Below, in pieces: positions 4,867 through 5,658 of a DNA stretch of 5,658 nt. The position numbers were made by a program, and so were the translations under genes. The DNA comes from an uncultured Eubacteriales bacterium (lineage in GTDB: Bacteria; Bacillota; Clostridia; Oscillospirales; Acutalibacteraceae), in assembly GCA_902462035.1 (NCBI GenBank), contig CABQAC010000140.1, forward strand, positions 1 through 5,658, given 5' to 3'. The notes beneath the pieces are model-generated. The model searched no databases, was not told the origin of the DNA, and saw nothing but the letters and a program-made list of their open reading frames with translations. Position 1 is the stretch's first letter. The number at the start of each line of letters is the position of its first letter.

Positions 4867-5658
4867 ATGAGCGGAATCGCCGGATTTTGGGATGCCACCT
4901 ACGATTACACCGGCAGGGCCGAGGAATGGAGCCGGGTCGGGAAACGGATGGCGGAAAAGTTGGGACGCGGCGGCAAAACCCAGCAACTGGTAACCCCCCA
5001 TCTGGGTTTTGCGGGCGCCCATCGTTCCGCCGGGGCGGACGCGCTGTTGGAGCGGGTATGGGGCGGCAACCGGTATGCCATTGTTTTTGATGGGGAGCTG
5101 CTGCGCGGAGACGCGCTGCAGAGAGAATTAAAAGCGCGCGGCCACGCGTTTTCCGTGGGATCCGACGCGGAAACCGCCCTGGTTACATATTTGCAGTACG
5201 GAGAAAATTGTGTGCAAAAGCTGCAGGGGGAATATGCCTTTGCGGTGTGGGACTGTGCCAAAAACCGATGCTTTTTATGCCGCGACCGGTTGGGCGCCCG
5301 CCCCTTTTACTACGCGCGGCAGGACAGCGCCCTGGTGTTTGCCTCCACCCCCGGCGGACTGTTCGGTTACCCCGGGCTGCGTCCGGAGATCAGGCGGGAA
5401 GGTTGGTGCGGTCTGCTGGCGGCCGCGCCGCTGTTTCCGCCGGGTAAAAGCGTTTTCCACGGGGTGGAGGAACTGGCGCCCGGCCATGCGATGACATGCG
5501 GCGCGGAAGGGACACGGGTTTTTTCTTACTTTGCGCTGGAGTATGCCGAACACCCGGATGATTACGATAAAACCGTGCGTACCGTGCGCGAATTGCTGTT
5601 CGATGCGGTTCTTAACCGCATGGCGGACGGTGTGCCGGTGGGCGCGTTCTTAAGCGGC
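4867..5658 (+). CDS. asnB: asparagine synthetase B-like amidotransferase (N-terminal part; 3' end outside window), atypical glutaminase site
   Basis: AsnB proteins take ammonia from glutamine in an N-terminal Ntn domain and use it to amidate aspartate, with ATP, in a C-terminal synthetase domain. The 264 codons seen cover the Ntn domain (about 1-185), the linker (about 186-235, FHGVEELAPGHAM) and the start of the synthetase domain, cut at FLSG just as the SGG ATP loop begins. Family matches include SGIAGFWD, VFDGELL, the SDAE motif, LQGEYAFAVWD, CRDRLGARPFYY and LVFAS. Several key positions differ: the Cys that follows Met in functional glutaminases is Ser2; the RGPD motif is missing (GRGGKTQQ); NGE is DGE at 75-77; the usual H-R-L-S-I-D segment reads HRSAGAD. 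ATG 4867 is preferred because it aligns with the family start and lies seven bases after GGGGG; ATG 4864 would add one Met. It may use free ammonia or be a divergent relative such as a beta-lactam-synthetase-like enzyme. Family firm, reaction uncertain. Confidence 0.85.
   Translation, partial: MSGIAGFWDATYDYTGRAEEWSRVGKRMAEKLGRGGKTQQLVTPHLGFAGAHRSAGADALLERVWGGNRYAIVFDGELLRGDALQRELKARGHAFSVGSDAETALVTYLQYGENCVQKLQGEYAFAVWDCAKNRCFLCRDRLGARPFYYARQDSALVFASTPGGLFGYPGLRPEIRREGWCGLLAAAPLFPPGKSVFHGVEELAPGHAMTCGAEGTRVFSYFALEYAEHPDDYDKTVRTVRELLFDAVLNRMADGVPVGAFLSG

Overview
The window looks like chromosomal DNA from a Gram-positive member of the Firmicutes, probably a gut-type clostridium. The reasons are strong Shine-Dalgarno sequences (AGGAG, AGGAGG, AAGGAG), sigma-A-like promoters, tight GC-rich terminators with T runs, moderately high G+C coding DNA with AT-rich control regions, and the style of the glycosidases and of the CorA. 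The lineage is inferred from these traits, not from a marker gene.

Left part (1-3420) is a carbohydrate-use locus built around L-rhamnose. A GH78 alpha-L-rhamnosidase gene runs leftward and leaves the window; only its first 235 codons are present. A 286-bp AT-rich divergent control region (707-992) separates it from a rightward pair: a complete GH42 beta-galactosidase (993-2993) and, overlapping its stop codon, an L-rhamnose mutarotase gene rhaM (2993-3368). A strong terminator at 3382-3420 closes the rightward unit. The likely logic is that the two glycosidases trim a rhamnose- and galactose-containing glycan and the mutarotase interconverts the anomers of the released L-rhamnose. The control region holds a large inverted composite element (804-877) and an 18-bp palindrome (931-948) over the predicted GH42 -10 box, which suggests one regulator shared by both directions plus a repressor on the rightward promoter.

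The most striking feature is in rhaM. A 55-bp segment is repeated exactly in tandem (3043-3097 and 3098-3152), shifting the reading frame and stopping translation after 62 codons. Removing one copy restores an uninterrupted 106-residue mutarotase with all recognisable active-site residues. This is a very recent duplication, a reversible switch, or an assembly error.

Middle part (3421-4656) holds a CorA-family divalent metal transporter (3699-4622) with its own promoter (3522-3549), a leader of about 140 nt containing a short GTG-started ORF with a strong ribosome binding site that overlaps the corA start, and its own terminator (4621-4656).

Right part (4657-5658) holds a leader with two adjacent hairpins and the first 264 codons of an asparagine synthetase B-like protein, cut by the window edge just as the ATP-binding loop begins. 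It has Ser where the family has its catalytic Cys, and other glutaminase motifs are changed, so it may not use glutamine in the usual way.

No RNA genes, insertion sequences, CRISPR arrays or phage genes were seen.
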